The notes under the pieces: generated by a model | Told to the model about the DNA's origin: nothing | Database searches by the model: none | What the model saw: the letters and a program-made list of their open reading frames with translations, nothing else | NCBI GenBank assembly: GCA_028281235.1 | Contig: JANQKG010000028.1 | Coordinates: 1 to 58,065, forward strand | Reading direction: 5' to 3' | Length of the DNA: 58,065 bases | Source: Afifellaceae bacterium | Lineage (GTDB): Bacteria; Pseudomonadota; Alphaproteobacteria; Rhizobiales; Afifellaceae | Position numbers and translations under genes: made by a program | Shown here: positions 7,645 to 15,291 of the stretch, piece by piece | Numbering within the stretch: position 1 is the stretch's first letter | How the letters are laid out: the number at the start of each line of letters is the position of its first letter

Positions 7645-8838
7645 ATGCTCGATTGGTTGAAACAGGCCCGCGCGCCGGTAGGCGCGGGCGGGCGATCCGA
7701 TGCGCCGGGGCTCGACGCGAAAGCCTCCAAAGCCGGGGCGGTCATCGCCCTGCACACGGCCGGACGCCCCGTTTGGACGCCGCGGACCTATGCCAGCCTG
7801 GCGCGCGCCGGCTATATGCGAAATCCGATCGTCTATAGATCGGTGCGCATGGTGGCGGAGGCCGGCGCTTCGGTGCCTTGGCTGCTTCATGACGGGGCGG
7901 CGGAGCTCGACGAGCACCCGCTCTTGACGCTTCTGGCCAAGCCCAATCCGCACCAATCGGGCGCGGACTTCCTGGAGGCGCTTTACGGGCATCTGCTTGT
8001 CTCCGGCAATGCCTATGCGGAAGCCGTTTCGGTCGATGGGGCGATCCGCGAGCTTTATGCGCTCAGGCCGGACCGCATGAGCGTCGTGCCGGATGCCAAT
8101 GGATGGCCGGCGGCGTTTGAGTACCATGCAAATGGCAGGACCGTGCGCTTTGCGCAGGACGGCGATGCGCCGGCAGCGCCTATTCTGCATGTCGCGCAGT
8201 TCCATCCGCTCGATGATTATTACGGTTTCCCGCCGCTTGAAGCGGCGCAGATGAGCCTTGACGTGCACAATTCGGCGAGCGGCTGGAACAAGGCGCTTCT
8301 GGATAATTCGGCGCGGCCCTCCGGCGCGCTTGTCTATAAGGGCGAGGATGGGGCCAACCTTTCGGAGGAGCAGTTTGAGCGACTGCGCGACGAGCTGACA
8401 CAGAGTTTTTCCGGCGCGGCGCATGCCGGGCGGCCGCTGCTTCTGGAGGGCGGGCTCAGCTGGCAATCGATGAGCCTGTCGCCGAAGGACATGGACTTTC
8501 TGCAGCTTAAGCATTCCGCGGCGCGGGAGATTGCGCTCGCTTTCGGGGTGCCGCCGATGCTGCTCGGCATTCCCGGCGACAACACCTACGCCAATTATCG
8601 CGAGGCGAACTTGGCGTTTTGGCGGCAGACGGTGCTGCCGCTGGTGAACCGCTTTGCACAGGCCTTCAGCGGCTGGCTTGGGCCGGCCTGGGGGGAGGGG
8701 CTGCGGCTTGGCTTCGACACCGATCAGGTGGAGGCACTCAGCCTGGAGCGCGAGGCGCTATGGCGGCGCGTCAGCGAGGCGGATTTCATCACGCCCGACG
8801 AGAAACGCGAGGCGGTGGGGTATGGGAGTAGGGAGTAG
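7645..8838 (+). CDS. GTA portal protein (g3), HK97 type
   Basis: Phage portal protein of the HK97 family, the ring through which DNA enters the capsid. Recognisable family segments include RNPIVYRSVRMVAEAGASVP-type text near residue 55, LLVSGNAYAEA, LRPDRMSVVPD, and the C-terminal KHSAAREIALAFGVPPMLLG and NTYANYREANLAFWRQTVLP. The start is the ATG at 7645 (GAGGGG upstream); the open frame to 7561 overlaps the third small RNA promoter. The last codons (GYGSRE, stop) are read from the heptamer array that begins at 8824, so the natural C-terminus was probably a little longer or different. Confidence 0.92.
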   Translation: MLDWLKQARAPVGAGGRSDAPGLDAKASKAGAVIALHTAGRPVWTPRTYASLARAGYMRNPIVYRSVRMVAEAGASVPWLLHDGAAELDEHPLLTLLAKPNPHQSGADFLEALYGHLLVSGNAYAEAVSVDGAIRELYALRPDRMSVVPDANGWPAAFEYHANGRTVRFAQDGDAPAAPILHVAQFHPLDDYYGFPPLEAAQMSLDVHNSASGWNKALLDNSARPSGALVYKGEDGANLSEEQFERLRDELTQSFSGAAHAGRPLLLEGGLSWQSMSLSPKDMDFLQLKHSAAREIALAFGVPPMLLGIPGDNTYANYREANLAFWRQTVLPLVNRFAQAFSGWLGPAWGEGLRLGFDTDQVEALSLEREALWRRVSEADFITPDEKREAVGYGSRE

Positions 8839-8879
8839 GGAGTAGGGAGTAGGGAGTAGGGAGTAGGGAGTAGGGAGTA
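8824..8879. repeat. Eight perfect tandem copies of GGGAGTA
   Basis: Eight uninterrupted 7-bp units, starting inside the portal gene and supplying its TAG stop at 8836-8838. This is the purest member of the heptamer repeat family found at several other GTA gene boundaries. No spacers are present, so it is not a CRISPR array. Such a tract should be prone to slippage and copy-number change. Confidence 0.95.
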
Positions 8880-8890
8880 GGGAGGCGAAT

Positions 8891-9982
8891 TCAGGAGCAC
8901 GCTTCTGCCAAGTCACCTGGATGGTCTGCGACGTGTTTGGTGAGGCTTCCGGCGAGCTGCCTGCGGGTTCCGTCTTCGAGTGACCCTAGGCTTTGATGGA
9001 TTGCAGCCTTCCAGGCCAGTCCGCGGCCCCAAGCCTCAGCAAGTGCTTCGGCCAAAGCGTCGTCCACGCGGGTCTCAGCCATCGCCGCAATCAGTGTCGC
9101 GGCCTGCAGCAGATCCTTGCGGCTCTTTGCGGTACCGTCTTCATCGGTGCGGCGGCGTTGCGCGACGATCAGCTTGTGGACGGCGAAGCGTTCGGGTGCA
9201 GGCACCAGAACCGGAACGCCGGCGCCATGCAGGAGAACGGCGCGGACCGGTTGATAGATTAGGAAGTCGAGGAAGCGCAGCGGCTCGGCGGAGGCGCCAC
9301 CGAGCGCAGGCATGTGTGCGGGGCGCCCATCGTGTTCCACTGAGCCGGTGTTTGGCGTGAGAAACTCCACCCGGTAGCCAGAGCGCGAGACGAATCGGGT
9401 CGTAAGGCGAGTGTCGGTCTGGTGAGGTACCTCGCGGAAGGTCTTGTCCACTGCCCGCAGGATATCGAGAACGGGCGGCATGGTGTCCTGAACGGCCACT
9501 GAGATCGCGTGGAACTGGGCGAAGTCCGCGTCGGCGGTCTGCATTGCGGCGTTCGGCAGGCGAACTCCCAGGATTGCGGAGTAGCACTGGTAAGCAACAG
9601 TGCCGACCAGGACGCCGCGCAGGCGGAAGAAGCCGGCGTCGGCTAGCGCCTGAACAATGTCGCCGGCCAACCGTTCGGGCCGTGGGAGATAGGCTTCGCG
9701 GACGAGCGTCGACACGATTTTTCGGCGTGCCCGGTGATCAGCCTTCAGGTCTTTGAAGTTCTCGACGCGTCGGGTGATTTCTTCGTCATCCACCGGCCCG
9801 ACATAACGACGATGCTTGCCGCCGTTGTCCTTCGGTGTGTCGAAGTACCAATATCGGTGTCCTCGGCTTTCCTGAGTGATGAAGCGGCCGGTGAGCGAGA
9901 ACTCAGACGAGAAAGAGGCGTCGAGTGCACGCTGCGCAAGCTCCGAATAGAGGGTCTGGTAGGTGTGTTCGATGATCTGCAT
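8891..9982 (-). CDS. Orphan nucleotidyltransferase-fold protein, GSU2403-like
   Basis: A 363-residue protein resembling the GSU2403 family of proteins with a minimal nucleotidyltransferase fold. The core signature is visible: GVLVGTVAYQCY followed by TADADFAQF, i.e. a glycine turn then an [DE]h[DE]h acidic pair, with a possible third acidic position in YRVEFLTP. The N-terminal part (TDRYWYFDTPKD-like region, RRYVGP) is shared by that family. The family function is not established; related folds include AbiEii-type toxins. The start is the ATG at 9980-9982, since the longer frame to 10045 only translates a palindrome. It is opposite in strand to the GTA genes, interrupts portal and g3.5, and has no partner gene beside it. 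Confidence 0.75.
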   Translation of the reverse strand: MQIIEHTYQTLYSELAQRALDASFSSEFSLTGRFITQESRGHRYWYFDTPKDNGGKHRRYVGPVDDEEITRRVENFKDLKADHRARRKIVSTLVREAYLPRPERLAGDIVQALADAGFFRLRGVLVGTVAYQCYSAILGVRLPNAAMQTADADFAQFHAISVAVQDTMPPVLDILRAVDKTFREVPHQTDTRLTTRFVSRSGYRVEFLTPNTGSVEHDGRPAHMPALGGASAEPLRFLDFLIYQPVRAVLLHGAGVPVLVPAPERFAVHKLIVAQRRRTDEDGTAKSRKDLLQAATLIAAMAETRVDDALAEALAEAWGRGLAWKAAIHQSLGSLEDGTRRQLAGSLTKHVADHPGDLAEACS

Positions 9983-9983
9983 G

Positions 9984-10019
9984 GTGTTATTACCATTTTC
10001 GCGAAAATGGTAATAACAC
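9984..10019. promoter_or_regulatory. Perfect 36-bp palindrome upstream of the nucleotidyltransferase-fold gene
   Basis: The half-site GTGTTATTACCATTTTCG is followed immediately by its exact reverse complement, two bases upstream of the start codon of the minus-strand gene. Its position fits an operator for autoregulation, or a hairpin in the mRNA leader. A second, imperfect version follows at 10034. Confidence 0.85.
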
Positions 10020-10033
10020 AGCGGTTGATGCAA

Positions 10034-10067
10034 TGCTATTACCAAATTCGCGAGAATGGTAATAGCA
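10034..10067. promoter_or_regulatory. Second copy of the TATTACCA palindrome
   Basis: Arms TGCTATTACCA and TGGTAATAGCA match perfectly (11 of 11) around AATTCGCGAGAA, which keeps the TTCGCG centre of the first palindrome. The centres are about 49 bases apart, so the two sites would lie nearly on the same helix face region. It lies between the foreign gene and g3.5; a TTGACA at 10079-10084 just after it could serve g3.5 but no good -10 follows. Confidence 0.7.
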
Positions 10068-10115
10068 CTCGTAGTGCCTTGACATCATTACAGAATTCGC
10101 CGACCTAGCACACCC

Positions 10116-10304
10116 ATGCCCGACATCACCCAGGAATTCGCGGCGCGCGGGGACCTGGCGCATCTGGCGCTGTTTCTATGGGCGATGGGCGCGTCAGGGC
10201 TGTTGATCTGGACGCTGAAGGAGCTTGCCGCGTCGAACCGGCGGTTCAACGATTTCGTCTCGGAGATCGCACGGCTGAACCGGATGTTTCGAGATCACGG
10301 GTGA
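10116..10304 (+). CDS. GTA small membrane protein between portal and protease (g3.5)
   Basis: A 62-residue protein with one hydrophobic segment (ALFLWAMGASGLLIWTLKEL) followed by a basic amphipathic tail. Its position, size and topology match the small gene g3.5 that lies between portal and protease in RcGTA-type clusters. Function there is unclear. The insertion of the nucleotidyltransferase-fold gene separates it from the portal gene. Confidence 0.68.
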   Translation: MPDITQEFAARGDLAHLALFLWAMGASGLLIWTLKELAASNRRFNDFVSEIARLNRMFRDHG

Positions 10305-10314
10305 GGGCGGTGGC

Positions 10315-10372
10315 GCGTAGTGGTTGGCGAATAGCGAGTGGCGAATAGGGGAGTGGGCAATCGGCAGTCGGG
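10315..10372. repeat. Heptamer repeat tract, forward arm only
   Basis: Degenerate 7-bp units such as GCGAATA, GCGAGTG, GCGAATA, GGCAATC and GGCAGTC run from just after g3.5. Only the forward orientation is present here, unlike the paired arms at later boundaries. Confidence 0.75.
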
Positions 10373-10431
10373 ACGAGCCAGCCGTGGGAGCTGGCGCCGC
10401 GCCGATTTGGGCACGGCAGGAGTCGGTCGAC

Positions 10432-10572
10432 ATGACGGAGTTTCTCAAATCGCTCAGGCGTGGCCGGTGCGATCACCGGGAGGTGTTCGCTGAATTCGTG
10501 CTGACGCTGATCTATCTGCGCGCCGAGCAGACGGCCAAGACACGACGGGCAAGGTTGAGGGTGGTGGGATGA
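10432..10572 (+). CDS. Small hypothetical protein upstream of the protease gene
   Basis: A 46-residue basic protein (MTEFLKSLRRGRCDHREVFA... ). AGGAG lies nine bases before its ATG, and its TGA stop overlaps the next ATG as ATGA (10569-10572), a typical translational coupling. No homologue is recognised. The overlap supports its being a translated member of the GTA operon; the short length keeps confidence moderate. Confidence 0.5.
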   Translation: MTEFLKSLRRGRCDHREVFAEFVLTLIYLRAEQTAKTRRARLRVVG

Positions 10573-11177
10573 ATAGCATCGCTTCGACGTCCCCCTCTCC
10601 CGGCCCTTCGCCAAGGCGAAGGGCCACCCTCTCCCGCAAGGGGAGAGGGTGCGCCGTGCCCGAGACAAAGTTTGCCCGCGTTGCGCTGTCCGATGTTGAG
10701 GCGGATGGCAGCTTCTCCGGCTATGCAAGCCTCTTCGGCGAGACCGACCTCAACAGTGACGTCGTGCAGCCGGGCGCCTTCCTGAAGTCGATCCGCAGGC
10801 GCGGCGCGGCCGGGGTTCGCATGCTCTTTCAGCATGACCCAGCAGCGCCCATCGGTGTGTGGCAGGACATCCGCGAAGATTCCCGCGGGCTCTTCGTGCG
10901 CGGTCGGCTGATGCCGGACGTGGCGAAGGCCCGCGAGGTGCTGGCGCTTATGCGCGCCGGCGCCATCGACGGCCTATCGATCGGCTTTCGGACAGTGCGC
11001 GGCCGCACAGATGCCAAAAGCGGTGTGCGGCGGCTTTACGAGGTGGACCTCTGGGAGATCTCCATCGTCACGTTCCCAATGCTGCCGGCGGCACGGGTTT
11101 CGGCGGTGAAGAGTGCGGACGCGAAGCCGATGCTGGTCCGCGCCATCCGCCGCGCGGCGCGGGCGATGCGGGTTTAG
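10569..11177 (+). CDS. GTA prohead protease (g4), HK97 family, with in-frame repeat at its 5' end
   Basis: Head maturation protease (S78/HK97 type) that would cleave the capsid N-terminus. The conserved body begins at PETKFARVALSDVEADGSFSG and includes MLFQHDP (a candidate catalytic His), DGLSIGFRT (a candidate Ser) and LWEISIVTFPM. The upstream ATG overlaps the previous stop, and codons 9-28 translate a palindromic repeat (10592-10651). An internal GTG at 10656 also has a strong Shine-Dalgarno, donated by the repeat itself (GGGGAGAGGG). So either the protein carries a repeat-encoded extension, or translation restarts after the repeat. Protease identity is secure, the start is not. Confidence 0.88.
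   Translation: MNSIASTSPSPGPSPRRRATLSRKGRGCAVPETKFARVALSDVEADGSFSGYASLFGETDLNSDVVQPGAFLKSIRRRGAAGVRMLFQHDPAAPIGVWQDIREDSRGLFVRGRLMPDVAKAREVLALMRAGAIDGLSIGFRTVRGRTDAKSGVRRLYEVDLWEISIVTFPMLPAARVSAVKSADAKPMLVRAIRRAARAMRV
10592..10651. repeat. CCCTCTCCC palindromic element inside the protease reading frame
   Basis: Two adjacent perfect hairpins: GGCCCTTCGCC-AA-GGCGAAGGGCC (10602-10625) and ACCCTCTCCC-GCAAG-GGGAGAGGGT (10626-10650). A related element is in the NlpC/P60 gene at 18391. The element is about 60 bp, a multiple of three, and contains no stop in the protease frame. Confidence 0.88.
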
Positions 11178-11198
11178 CCGGTCAGGCTCCTTTTTTGA

Positions 11199-11392
11199 GC
11201 CATCATCCCGGATGCGCGGAACGCGCAGTCCGGGAACCATGAACACCTGACGCAAGAGATTTGGCGCCTGCGAGCAGCCGCACCTCGTGCGGTTATGGGT
11301 CCCGGTCTTGGCCATGCGGCCAAACCGGGATGACAGATGTTGAGGCTGTGCACAGAGGCGCGAGCCCCAACCTCCCCGCAAGGGGGAGGTGT
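11199..11392. repeat. Cluster of dispersed palindromic repeats between protease and capsid genes
   Basis: The 276-bp gap holds a TCATCCCGGATGCGCGG element that ends GGGAACCATGAACACC (11199-11251), an inverted GGTCCCGGTC...ACCGGGATGACAG element (11294-11336) and a small CCTCCCCGC-AAG-GGGGAGG hairpin (near 11370-11390). These are the dispersed repeat types also seen at 12954-13110 and 39979-40084. No gene is visible. Confidence 0.7.
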
Positions 11393-11453
11393 GAAGCCGT
11401 GCTCTGTCCGCAGGCTGCGCCCATACCGACTTTGACCGAACTGGAGAGAACGA

Positions 11454-12728
11454 ATGAACCAACAAGAAGCAGCCGCGCTCGAGACGAAGGGCGTAGGCGA
11501 GGGCGCCTCGGCGCTGGAGCTGAAGGACGCCTTCGACGATTTCCTCACGTCCTTCGAGGCGTTCAGGGACGCAAATGACGCACGGCTCGATGAGGTCGAG
11601 CGCAAGCTTTCCGCCGACGTCGTCACGGAAGAAAAGGTGGCGCGCATCAATGACGCGCTCGACGGCCAAAAACGCCTGCTTGACCGGCTCGTGCTGAAGG
11701 GGCGGCGGCCGGAGCTTGGACCGGCGAACGGCACCGGGCGTGGGTCAGTTGAGGCAAGTGAGCACAAGGCGGCGTTCGACAGCTATATCCGCACCGGCGA
11801 GATGGACGGGCTCCGACGGCTTGAGGCAAAAGCCGTGTCAACGGTCACCTCGCCTGATTCCGGTTATCTCGCGCCTCCTGAGGTGGAAGCGGAGATCGGG
11901 CGGCGGCTCGCCATCGTCTCGCCGATCCGCGCCATCGCCGGCATTCGCACCGTGTCGGGCAATTTCTATCGCAAGCCGTTTGCCAGCACCGGGATGGCGA
12001 CCGGCTGGGCCGGCGAGACGGACGCACGGCCGGAGACCAGCACGCCGACACTGGTGGAGCTGGAATATCCGGTGATGGAACTCTACGCGATGCCGGCGGC
12101 GACACAGACGCTCTTGGACGACACGGCCATCGACATCGACCAGTGGATCGCAGCCGAAGCTGAGATGGCGTTCGCCGAGCAGGAGAGTGCGGCCTTCGTT
12201 AGCGGCGATGCGGTGAAGAAGCCGAAAGGCTTCCTCGACTACACGACAGTGGCAGAAGCGAGCTGGTCGTGGGGCAATATCGGCTACGAGGTGACCGGAG
12301 TCTCCGGCGACTTCGCGGCAAGCGATCCCTCCGACGTGCTCGTCGACATCGTCTATGCGCTGAAGGCCGGCTACCGGCAGAACGCGCATTGGGTGATGAA
12401 CCGGAAGACGCAAGGCGAAATCCGCAAGCTGAAGGATACGACGGGGCAGTATCTGTGGGCGCCGCCGGCGACCGCCGACGGGCGCGCGACGATCATGAAC
12501 TTCCCCGTCGCAGAAGCGGAGGACATGCCCGATATCGGCGCGGATTCCCTGTCGATCGCATTCGGCGATTTTTCGCGCGGCTATCTAATCGTCGACCGAC
12601 TCGGCGTGCGCGTGCTGCGCGATCCGTTCAGCCAGAAACCCTACGTGCTTTTCTACACCACGAAACGCGTGGGCGGCGGCGTGCAGGATTTCGACGCCAT
12701 CAAGCTCATCAAATTCGGCACGGCCTGA
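11454..12728 (+). CDS. GTA major capsid protein (g5), HK97 family
   Basis: HK97-type major capsid protein, 424 residues. The N-terminal about 110 residues are helical and charged (the scaffold-like delta region removed by the protease), then comes the shell domain starting around KAVSTVTSPDSGYLAPPEV. Typical family segments follow: YRKPFASTGMATGWAGET, ELYAMPAATQTLLDDT, WVMNRKTQGEIRKLKD, and the C-terminal GDFSRGYLIVDRLGVRVLRD. AGAGA precedes the ATG. Length and domain order are normal for a GTA capsid. Repeats lie on both sides. Confidence 0.94.
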   Translation: MNQQEAAALETKGVGEGASALELKDAFDDFLTSFEAFRDANDARLDEVERKLSADVVTEEKVARINDALDGQKRLLDRLVLKGRRPELGPANGTGRGSVEASEHKAAFDSYIRTGEMDGLRRLEAKAVSTVTSPDSGYLAPPEVEAEIGRRLAIVSPIRAIAGIRTVSGNFYRKPFASTGMATGWAGETDARPETSTPTLVELEYPVMELYAMPAATQTLLDDTAIDIDQWIAAEAEMAFAEQESAAFVSGDAVKKPKGFLDYTTVAEASWSWGNIGYEVTGVSGDFAASDPSDVLVDIVYALKAGYRQNAHWVMNRKTQGEIRKLKDTTGQYLWAPPATADGRATIMNFPVAEAEDMPDIGADSLSIAFGDFSRGYLIVDRLGVRVLRDPFSQKPYVLFYTTKRVGGGVQDFDAIKLIKFGTA

Positions 12729-12787
12729 TCCCCGCTCCTCCCCGGAGCCGTGCTGGAGCCCGGGGTGCGGCGAAGCCGCACCCCGGC

Positions 12788-13212
12788 GTGAGTAGCGAGT
12801 GGCGAATAGCGAATGGGGAGTAGGGGGCTGCCCTCGTCCTTCGAGGCTCGCCCTTTGACGAGCTCCGGGCTTGCACCTCAGGATGAGGGCAGATTGGGAA
12901 GCCCTCATGCTGAGGTGCGGGGTGAGCGCTGTCGTGCGACGCCCGGCCTGTTGATGGGTATGGTTCCCGGACAAGCGCTGGCGCGCTTTCCGGGATGACA
13001 GAGGATGGGATGTGCGAATGATCGCGGGTTGCATAGCGAGGCTGGCACAAACTCTCTCTTTGTCATCCCGGTTCGGCCGCTGGGCCGAGACCGGGACCCA
13101 TGAACACCCAAGGGCATCGGGACGGCGGTGTATTTCGAAACCGCTCGCCGGCTGTGGGTGAAGGTTCTTACCGGCTACTCGCCATTCCCTATTCGCTACT
13201 CGCTATCCGCTT
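12788..13212. repeat. Repeat-filled gap between capsid and g6
   Basis: The 504-bp gap between genes is made of repeats. In order: forward heptamers (GCGAGTG, GCGAATA; 12788-12828), a CCCTCGTCCTTCGAGGC / CACCTCAGGATGAGGG element and its inverted relative CCCTCATGCTGAGGTGC (about 12828-12925), a GTTCCCGGACAAGCGCTGG... CCGGGATGACAG element (12960-13002), a GTCATCCCGGTTCGGCC element ending CCATGAACACC (13063-13110), and reverse heptamers (CTACTCGCCATTCCC; 13173-13212). No convincing gene is present. Confidence 0.75.
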
Positions 13213-13232
13213 CCATACCGAGAAAGCCCCCA

Positions 13233-13787
13233 ATGAAACGCATTCTGCTTGCCGGGCCGGCGGTCGAGCCTGTCAGCCTGTCGGAGGCCAAAGCGCATAT
13301 GCGCGTCGACATGGCCGACGAGGATACGCTGATCGGCACGCTCATCGTTGCCGCGCGTGTGGCGGCGGAGACCGAGATCCGCCGCGTGATGATCTCGCAA
13401 AGCTGGCGGGCATTCATCGAGATTTGGCCGGCCGAGGGCATTGGGCTGCCGGTGCAGCCGGCGCTGTCCGTCGAAGCGGTGCGCGCCATTGACGGCGATG
13501 GCGTCGCGACAGTGCTTGATAGTGCGGACTATACGTTCGACGTCGCCGACGGGACGGTCGATCTCGTCAACCCGATCGCCGGCACGGCGCACTACGAGGT
13601 CGACTTCACCGCCGGCTACGGTGCGACCGGCACCGATGTGCCGGAGCCGTTGAGGCAAGCGATCCTGATGCTTGCGACGCATTGGTTCGAGCACCGCTCG
13701 GCGGTGACGGACACCGATGACGGCGCGCGCACGCCGCTTGGCTATCGTGAGCTCGTTGCGCCCTATCGCAGGATGACGTTGTGCTGA
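13233..13787 (+). CDS. GTA head-tail connector/adaptor (g6)
   Basis: A 184-residue protein of the phage gp6/phiE125 gp8 head-tail connector type. Family text is visible near the N-terminus (EPVSLSEAKAHMRVD) and in DEDTLIGTLIVAARVAAE and YEVDFTAGYGATGTDVPEPL followed by RQAILMLATHWFEHR. The adaptor ring attaches below the portal. The start is the ATG at 13233; the open frame upstream only translates heptamer repeats. Its stop overlaps the next gene's GTG, which starts at 13781. Confidence 0.88.
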   Translation: MKRILLAGPAVEPVSLSEAKAHMRVDMADEDTLIGTLIVAARVAAETEIRRVMISQSWRAFIEIWPAEGIGLPVQPALSVEAVRAIDGDGVATVLDSADYTFDVADGTVDLVNPIAGTAHYEVDFTAGYGATGTDVPEPLRQAILMLATHWFEHRSAVTDTDDGARTPLGYRELVAPYRRMTLC

Positions 13788-14125
13788 GCGAACGCGGCGC
13801 CAGCATGCCGGGTCGGCTGCGATTGCGGCTCGACCTGGAGACGGCAACGCCAACCTCCGACGGGGCGGGCGGCAGCACGTTAAGCTGGAGCTTGGTCGCC
13901 ACGTTGTCGGCCGATGTGATGCCGACACAGGCGAGAGAGCGCAGCATCGGCGAGGGGCTCGGCGATCTTGTCACGCATCGGATCACGATCCGCCATCGCA
14001 GCGACGTGGCGCCGGGCGACCGCTTCAGGAGAGGCGCGCGCGTCTTCCGCATTCGCGGCCTGACCGATCCGCAGGAGGACGGCCGCTATCTCGTGTGCCT
14101 GTGCGAAGAGGAGGGCGCGCCATGA
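13781..14125 (+). CDS. GTA head closure/stopper protein (g7)
   Basis: A 114-residue head-tail adaptor (phage head closure) protein. The family pattern is GAGGSTLSWSLVATLSADVMPT, followed by the helical ERSIGEGLGDLVTHRITIRHR and the C-terminal RVFRIRGLTDPQEDGRYLVC. It begins with GTG at 13781 inside the end of g6 (an internal ATG at 13805 is possible) and overlaps g8 through ATGA. Confidence 0.85.
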   Translation: MLSERGASMPGRLRLRLDLETATPTSDGAGGSTLSWSLVATLSADVMPTQARERSIGEGLGDLVTHRITIRHRSDVAPGDRFRRGARVFRIRGLTDPQEDGRYLVCLCEEEGAP

Positions 14126-14529
14126 GTGCCGCCGCGCAGGCGCTGCAGGAGGCATTGTTTGCCACGCTCTCCACCGACGGCCCGCTCGTGACGCTGCTTG
14201 GCGGCCCAAAAGTCTATGACGGCGCGCCGCGGAACGCCGAGGCGCCTTACGTGCATCTCGGCGAGGTGACGGCACGCGACTGGTCGACCGGCACGGAGAC
14301 CGGGGCCGAGATCGCCTTTGCGATTGTCGTGTGGTCGCGCGAGGCGGGACGTTCTGAAGCGCATGCGATTGCCGATCGCGTCTTGGCGCTTCTACATGAT
14401 TCCAGTCTGACGCTGAGCGGATACCGGCTGGTGAATCTGCGCCATCTGGCGACGGAAACGACGCGCAATGACAGACCGGAGGGGCGGCGGGCCGTGGCGC
14501 GGTTTCGGGCGGTGGTTGAGGTGGCGTAG
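14122..14529 (+). CDS. GTA tail terminator (g8), DUF3168 family
   Basis: A 135-residue DUF3168 protein. The features are LQEALFATLSTDGPLVTLLGG, KVYDGAPRNAEAPYVHLGE and the strand pattern AEIAFAIVVWSREAGRSEAH. The DUF3168 ring ends tail tube polymerisation. The start ATG overlaps the stop of g7 (ATGA), so the pair is probably coupled. Confidence 0.88.
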   Translation: MSAAAQALQEALFATLSTDGPLVTLLGGPKVYDGAPRNAEAPYVHLGEVTARDWSTGTETGAEIAFAIVVWSREAGRSEAHAIADRVLALLHDSSLTLSGYRLVNLRHLATETTRNDRPEGRRAVARFRAVVEVA

Positions 14530-14551
14530 CAATCAGCACGACGATACTCGT

Positions 14552-14648
14552 CGTCATCGCCGGACTTGATCCGGCGATCCATTGCGACTTCCGGACACCT
14601 GTCGCCATTGCTGAGAAATGGATGCCCGGGACAAGCCCGGGCATGACG
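14552..14648. repeat. Dispersed palindromes between g8 and g9
   Basis: GTCATCGCCGGACTTGATCC through GGCGATCCATTGCGAC, then a GGATGCCCGGGACAAG / CCCGGGCATGACGA palindrome. Both belong to dispersed alphaproteobacterial repeat types ending in TCATGCCCGGG or TCATCGCCGG. No gene is visible in this 174-bp gap. Confidence 0.7.
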
Positions 14649-14703
14649 ATGTTGGAAGTAGCGGTGCATCAGCGGTCAAGGCACTGGAAGGCAGGAGACC
14701 ATC

Positions 14704-15117
14704 ATGGGTGCGCAAAAGGGCAAAGACCTTCTGCTCAAGCTCGACTTCAATCAGACGAGCACGTTCGCGACGGTGGCGGGCATGCGCTCGCGGCGCATCG
14801 CCTTCAACGCCGAGCCGATCGACATCACCAATGCCGACAGCGCCGGGCGCTGGCGCGAGCTGCTTGAGGGGGCGGGCGTGCGGCGCGCAGCGGTGGCAGG
14901 CTCCGGCATCTTCAAGGACGACACCTCCGATGCAAATGTGCGCGAGCTCTTCTTCGACGGCGGCATTCGCAACTGGGAGATCGTCGTGCCGGATTTCGGC
15001 ACGATCAGCGGGGCGTTTCAGGTGACGGGCTTGGAATATGCCGGCGAGCATGACGGCGAAGTGGCCTACGAGATTGCGATCGAATCCGCCGGGGCGCTGT
15101 CGTTTGTGGCGGCGTGA
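14704..15117 (+). CDS. GTA major tail (tube) protein (g9), TP901-1 family
   Basis: A 137-residue major tail protein. Family features are the start GAQKGKDLLLKLD, GMRSRRIAFNAEPIDITNAD, WRELLEGAGVRRAAVAGSG and the C-terminal GEVAYEIAIESAGALSF. It would polymerise into the tail tube. GGAG precedes the ATG at a normal distance. Confidence 0.92.
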   Translation: MGAQKGKDLLLKLDFNQTSTFATVAGMRSRRIAFNAEPIDITNADSAGRWRELLEGAGVRRAAVAGSGIFKDDTSDANVRELFFDGGIRNWEIVVPDFGTISGAFQVTGLEYAGEHDGEVAYEIAIESAGALSFVAA

Positions 15118-15120
15118 TGG

Positions 15121-15267
15121 TGAGTGGAGAGTAGGGCGTAGGCAGTCGGCAGTCGGGAGTGGCGAATAGTGAGTAGCGAGTGGGGCGCGGCGAGCGCCGC
15201 TTATTCCCTACTCCTCATTCCCTGATCGCTACTCGCTATTCGCTATTCGCCGACCACCACTCGCCAC
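15121..15267. repeat. Heptamer repeat hairpin between g9 and g10
   Basis: Forward units (GGCAGTC, GGCGAAT, GCGAGTG) at 15139-15184 are followed by a GCGCGGCGAGCGCCGC turn and reverse units (CTACTCC, CGCTACT, CGCTATT, CGCTATT) to 15267. The arms can fold on each other into a long imperfect stem that fills the gap between tail tube and g10. Confidence 0.82.
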
Positions 15268-15291
15268 CTTTGGCTTCAGGAGGATCAAACC

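Noticed and set aside
8824-8879. CRISPR array
   Set aside because: The heptamers are contiguous, with no unique spacers, and no cas genes are present.
10075-10110. Promoter of g3.5 (TTGACA at 10079)
   Set aside because: The -35 is perfect, but no acceptable -10 is found at 16-18 bases; kept only as a remark.
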